NCBI RefSeq assembly: GCF_905171765.1 | Contig: NC_053391.1 | Location: 187,374,559 to 187,438,558, forward strand | Direction of reading: 5' to 3' | Source: Bufo bufo | Lineage: Eukaryota; Chordata; Amphibia; Anura; Bufonidae | DNA length: 64,000 nucleotides | Part shown: positions 63,914-64,000 of the stretch, piece by piece | Position numbering within the stretch: the first letter of the stretch is position 1 | How the letters are laid out: each line of letters begins with the position of its first letter | The notes under the pieces: model-generated | The model's database searches: none | The model's input: the letters and a program-made list of their open reading frames with translations, nothing else | Told to the model about the DNA's origin: nothing | Translations under genes and position numbers: made by a program

Positions 63914-64000
63914 TATTTCATTTTATTAAGACTAATTTGATAGTGTGGGTGAAATTATACCATCTAGATTGGCGAATAAATAAATGATTAAATTAATTGA

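Larger units (their letters stand above)
62851..64000 (+). mobile_element. second copy of the 2-kb LTR-like element, truncated by window end
   Basis: Starts TGTTGTGCCTTTTCATAGG, matching the start of 43435-45506. Shared landmarks: TTCATTGCCTTTAAG near 62908, the purine tract, and a nearly identical block from about 63790 to the end (CCACCCAGCTTTCCTAGG; CCATCTAGATTGGCGAAT). It contains a (TA)n tract at 63199-63232 and the second 32-codon frame (63815-63913). More diverged in its first half than its second. Confidence 0.7.

Overview
The window looks like transposon-dense, gene-poor DNA from a vertebrate, most probably an anuran amphibian. The mix points there: a DIRS-like tyrosine-recombinase element, Penelope-like elements (PLEs) with hammerhead ribozymes, an L1/Tx1-type LINE, a PGBD4-like piggyBac, T2/Kolobok-type MITEs (TTAA target, ends of the TTAAAGGRR kind known from Xenopus) and large foldback elements with TWA targets. 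I could not assign a species and found no host protein-coding gene, tRNA, rRNA or CRISPR array. Every long reading frame I recognise belongs to a mobile element.

Layout. 1-3206: right part of a piggyBac element with a dead transposase. 3211-6052: three foldback elements nested inside one another. 7474-9578: another copy of the innermost foldback. 10188-11466: hAT-type foldback (8-bp target duplication). 11680-12129: T2/Kolobok-type MITE. 12299-20118: full-length L1-like LINE with an 18-bp target duplication, carrying a third foldback copy in ORF2. 20986-21417: short hammerhead-bearing retroelement. 21546-22032 and 22037-25676: a T2-type MITE abutting a non-autonomous piggyBac element at one shared TTAA. 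26886-28515: DD41D mariner-like element inside a minisatellite. 30660-32100: CR1-like LINE remnant.

32085-47150: a Tc1-like transposase pseudogene split by a 14-kb insertion (14-bp duplication). The insertion is two PLE copies head to head. The minus copy carries a very young Ty3/Gypsy element (identical 320-bp LTRs, 1373-codon Gag-Pol). The plus copy carries a 2-kb LTR-like element and a 450-bp tandem duplication.

48879-61731: a second, ancient L1-like LINE. Its endonuclease, reverse transcriptase and C-terminal pieces remain colinear but are spread over almost 13 kb by later insertions: a MITE with its own nested insertion, a GC-rich chain of hairpins (50.9-52.3 kb), a MITE, a DIRS-like element, a small TTA foldback, a 5'-truncated younger LINE and a hAT element. 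61736-64000: another T2-type MITE, repeat fragments and a second, window-truncated copy of the 2-kb LTR-like element.

The elements interact only as insertion hosts and possibly as enzyme donors (piggyBac transposase for the non-autonomous copy, PLE reverse transcriptase for short hammerhead elements). The nesting gives a relative chronology: Tc1 < PLE dimer < Gypsy; and old LINE < DIRS, MITEs, hAT and the young LINE fragment. All calls come from reading the sequence. Family names rest on recognised motifs, not on database searches.
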